In this document: in pieces, positions 3,930 to 6,194 of the stretch | How the letters are laid out: each line of letters begins with the position of its first letter | Position numbering within the stretch: the first letter of the stretch is position 1 | Source: Flavobacterium psychrophilum | Lineage (GTDB): Bacteria > Bacteroidota > Bacteroidia > Flavobacteriales > Flavobacteriaceae | Reading direction: 5' to 3' | DNA length: 6,194 bases | NCBI GenBank assembly: GCA_003243255.1 | Contig: QFQM01000251.1 | Span: 1-6,194, forward strand | Notes under the pieces: model-generated | Database searches by the model: none | What the model was told of the DNA's origin: nothing | What the model saw: the letters and a program-made list of their open reading frames with translations, nothing else | Position numbers and translations under genes: made by a program

Positions 3930-6194
3930 ATGGCAGCAGAAAACAATAATTCGATCTATATACCATTGGAAGGCGTAGAAAGTGACCACTGTGCTTTGAT
4001 TGTTGATAAAGGATTAAGCAAAGTACAGGACATCACATCTCATAAGGTAGAACTCAACAACAACAGGGCTGTTATTACCGCTAATGATGAATTGGAGGTA
4101 GTTCCTAACGCCGTAAAGGCCATTCGTGATTTGGGCTACGATGTAGATACCGTCAAGAAAAACTTTCCGGTACTCAACATGACATGTGCCTCCTGCGCCA
4201 GCAGCTCACAAAGCATATTGGAAAATCAACCCGGTGTGGTAAAGGTTGCTGTTAACTATGCAAACACCACTGCACAGATAGAATACATTCCTACCATTAC
4301 AGATCCTGAGAAGCTGAAAGCAGCGTTACAATCTATTGGCTATGATTTAATGATTGATGAAAGCGAAGAAGCAAAAGATGCATTAGAAGATCTGCATCAA
4401 AAGAAATATAAAGCACTAAAAAATAAAACCATATTTGCTATACTGTTCTCCGTTCCAACTGTAGTTATTGGTATGTTTTTTATGAATATGCCCTTTGCCA
4501 ATTACATCATGTGGGCTCTGGCTACTCCAGTAGTGCTTATATCCGGCCAGCAGTTTTTCATTAATGCGTGGAAGCAGGCGAAGCACGGTTCAGCCAACAT
4601 GGATACGTTGGTGGCTATGAGTACGGGTATTGCTTATTTGTTCAGCGTATTCAATACATTATTTCCAGATTTCTGGCACAGCAAAGGCTTACATCCCCAC
4701 GTTTATTTTGAAGCGGCAGCGGTGGTTATTGCTTTTATTCTTTTGGGTAAGTTGTTAGAAGAAAAAGCTAAAGGCAATACATCTTCAGCCATTAAAAAAA
4801 TAATGGGCTTGCAGCCCAAAACGGTTACGGTAGTGCATGAAGGCGGACATCAAATGGAAATGCCTATTGCCAGCGTAAAAGTGGGTGACGCCTTATTGGT
4901 AAAGCCGGGAGAAAAGATTGCAGTGGATGGAACGGTAAGCGCCGGTAACTCTTTTATAGATGAGAGCATGATCAGTGGTGAACCCATTCCGGTCGAAAAA
5001 AGCAAAGGCGAGAAAGTGTTTGCGGGAACCATTAATCAGAGGGGAAGTTTTCAGTTTGTTGCTGATAAAGTTGGCGGCGATACGGTGCTGGCTCAAATCA
5101 TAAAAATGGTGCAGGAAGCGCAGGGCAGCAAAGCACCGGTGCAAAAGCTAGTAGATAAAATTGCAAGCATCTTCGTTCCAATCGTTATTGTCATTGCCAT
5201 CCTGAGTTTCATCGCTTGGGTGATTTTAGGGGGCGAAAATGGGCTAACACAAGGCTTACTGGCATTAGTTACAGTATTAGTGATTGCCTGCCCTTGTGCT
5301 TTGGGCTTAGCTACGCCAACAGCAATTATGGCAGGTGTGGGCAAAGGCGCCGAAAACGGTATTTTAATTAAAGATGCAGAGAGCCTGGAACAGGCAAAAA
5401 ACGTCAATGCCATTATTTTAGATAAAACAGGAACGATTACCGAGGGCAAACCGGAAGTCGTTAATATAGCCTGGAAGCAAGGCGTTGCTCAAAAAGAGTT
5501 ATCCGATTTGCTTTACACAATAGAAGTTCAATCAGAGCATCCCCTGGCAGAAGCAGTGGTGAAATATTTTACCGCTTCTTCTTCAACAAAATTAAACCTT
5601 GACACCTTTGAGAGCATTACAGGAGAGGGAATTGCTGTAAAGCACAATGGCAACAGCTATTTAGTGGGCAGTCCAAAGATGATGTCATCGCACCGCATTC
5701 AAATTAGCGAGGAATTAAAACGTCAATCCGAGCAATGGTCGCAACAGGCATACACGGTGATTTGGTTTTCTGACCTTGAAAATGCTTTGGCTGCAATAGC
5801 CATTGCAGATAAGATAAAAGACACTTCAATAGAAGCGGTTAAAAAATTACAAGCCTTAGGCATAGAGGTGTACATGCTCACCGGCGACAACGAGCGGACT
5901 GCAAAAGCCGTTTCTGAGAAAACAGGTATAAAAAATTATAAGGCAGAAACGCTGCCCTCTCACAAAGCAGATTTCGTAAAAGGATTGCAGCAGCAAGGCA
6001 AAGTGGTGGCAATGGTGGGTGATGGCATTAATGATAGTAATGCGTTGGCACAGGCAGATGTAAGCATAGCAATGGGCAAAGGAAGTGATATAGCGATGGA
6101 TGTCGCTAAAATGACCATTATTTCATCAGATCTTACAAAAATCTCACAAGCAATAAAACTATCAAAGCGTACTGTTGCCACTATCAAACAAAAC
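3930..6194 (+). CDS. copA: Cu(I)-type P1B ATPase, CopA-like, 3' end outside window
   Basis: The frame is open from the ATG at 3930 to the last base (755 codons, no stop), so the C-terminus is missing. It is an inner-membrane ATP-driven exporter of soft metals, most likely Cu(I). Two N-terminal HMA-like domains come first. In the first, the CxxC is reduced to SDHC (S18-C21); the second has MTCASC with C86 and C89. Predicted membrane segments follow at about 168-187, 191-212, 225-246 and 257-278. The actuator domain carries SGEP (349-352) in place of TGE-type TGEP. Segments 5 and 6 lie at about 410-434 and 442-467; segment 6 holds the metal-site CPC (C454, P455, C456). The catalytic domain shows DKTGT with phosphorylated D498, the P1B HP dipeptide (H537-P538), TGDN, and GDGIND (697-702). 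The last residues seen, IKQN, normally begin the seventh segment. The specificity residues of segments 7 and 8 lie outside, so Cu(I) rests on CPC, the HMA loop and the GSANMDTL stretch. It probably has its own promoter. Confidence 0.95.
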   Translation, partial: MAAENNNSIYIPLEGVESDHCALIVDKGLSKVQDITSHKVELNNNRAVITANDELEVVPNAVKAIRDLGYDVDTVKKNFPVLNMTCASCASSSQSILENQPGVVKVAVNYANTTAQIEYIPTITDPEKLKAALQSIGYDLMIDESEEAKDALEDLHQKKYKALKNKTIFAILFSVPTVVIGMFFMNMPFANYIMWALATPVVLISGQQFFINAWKQAKHGSANMDTLVAMSTGIAYLFSVFNTLFPDFWHSKGLHPHVYFEAAAVVIAFILLGKLLEEKAKGNTSSAIKKIMGLQPKTVTVVHEGGHQMEMPIASVKVGDALLVKPGEKIAVDGTVSAGNSFIDESMISGEPIPVEKSKGEKVFAGTINQRGSFQFVADKVGGDTVLAQIIKMVQEAQGSKAPVQKLVDKIASIFVPIVIVIAILSFIAWVILGGENGLTQGLLALVTVLVIACPCALGLATPTAIMAGVGKGAENGILIKDAESLEQAKNVNAIILDKTGTITEGKPEVVNIAWKQGVAQKELSDLLYTIEVQSEHPLAEAVVKYFTASSSTKLNLDTFESITGEGIAVKHNGNSYLVGSPKMMSSHRIQISEELKRQSEQWSQQAYTVIWFSDLENALAAIAIADKIKDTSIEAVKKLQALGIEVYMLTGDNERTAKAVSEKTGIKNYKAETLPSHKADFVKGLQQQGKVVAMVGDGINDSNALAQADVSIAMGKGSDIAMDVAKMTIISSDLTKISQAIKLSKRTVATIKQN

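Noticed and set aside
4850..6187. Several open frames on the - strand opposite the ATPase gene
   Set aside because: They are overlapping, lack motifs, and are mirror images of the strongly conserved + strand ATPase coding sequence.
1..6194. CRISPR arrays, tRNA or rRNA genes, insertion sequence ends
   Set aside because: No regularly spaced repeats, no cloverleaf or rRNA-like segments, and no transposase frame or matching terminal inverted repeats were seen.

Overview
The window looks like chromosomal or island DNA from a Bacteroidota bacterium, probably of the Chitinophagaceae or Sphingobacteriaceae type. Three observations support this. Composition is moderately AT-rich. The gene starts have no clear Shine-Dalgarno sequence. 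Candidate -7 boxes follow the Bacteroidota TAnnTTTG pattern, and the protein variants (an SDHC-type first metal domain in the Cu-ATPase, a small HMA-AraC regulator) resemble forms I associate with this phylum. The genus cannot be named from the sequence alone. The whole window is about heavy-metal handling, and every intact gene is on the + strand.

Layout: bases 1-221 hold no intact gene. They contain what may be the decayed 3' end of an unidentified gene (2-156) and a weak candidate promoter. A small exported metal-binding protein of MerP/HMA type (222-578) is followed after 41 bp by a mercuric reductase, MerA (620-2047); the two probably form an operon. A 175-bp intergenic region carries a 10-bp inverted repeat and a TAnnTTTG box. 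It leads into a short AraC-type regulator whose N-terminus is an HMA-like domain with a CxxC pair (2223-2783). Directly behind it lies a frameshifted gene for a BNR/Asp-box, cysteine-motif exported protein (about 2799-3841). An 88-bp gap with repeated TCTGTAA elements and a TAnnTTTG box precedes a Cu+-type P1B ATPase (3930 to the right edge, 755 codons seen, C-terminus outside the window).

How the genes may work together: MerP-like protein and MerA would bind Hg(II) and reduce it to Hg(0). The CopA-like ATPase would export soft metals, most likely Cu(I), from the cytoplasm. The HMA-AraC protein sits between the two modules and is the obvious candidate for a direct metal sensor controlling its own gene and/or copA. 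No MerT/MerC transporter and no MerR or ArsR regulator lies inside the window.

The most interesting items are the one-piece HMA-AraC regulator with its candidate operators, and a broken gene whose indels can all be read as small insertions while the neighbouring genes have none.
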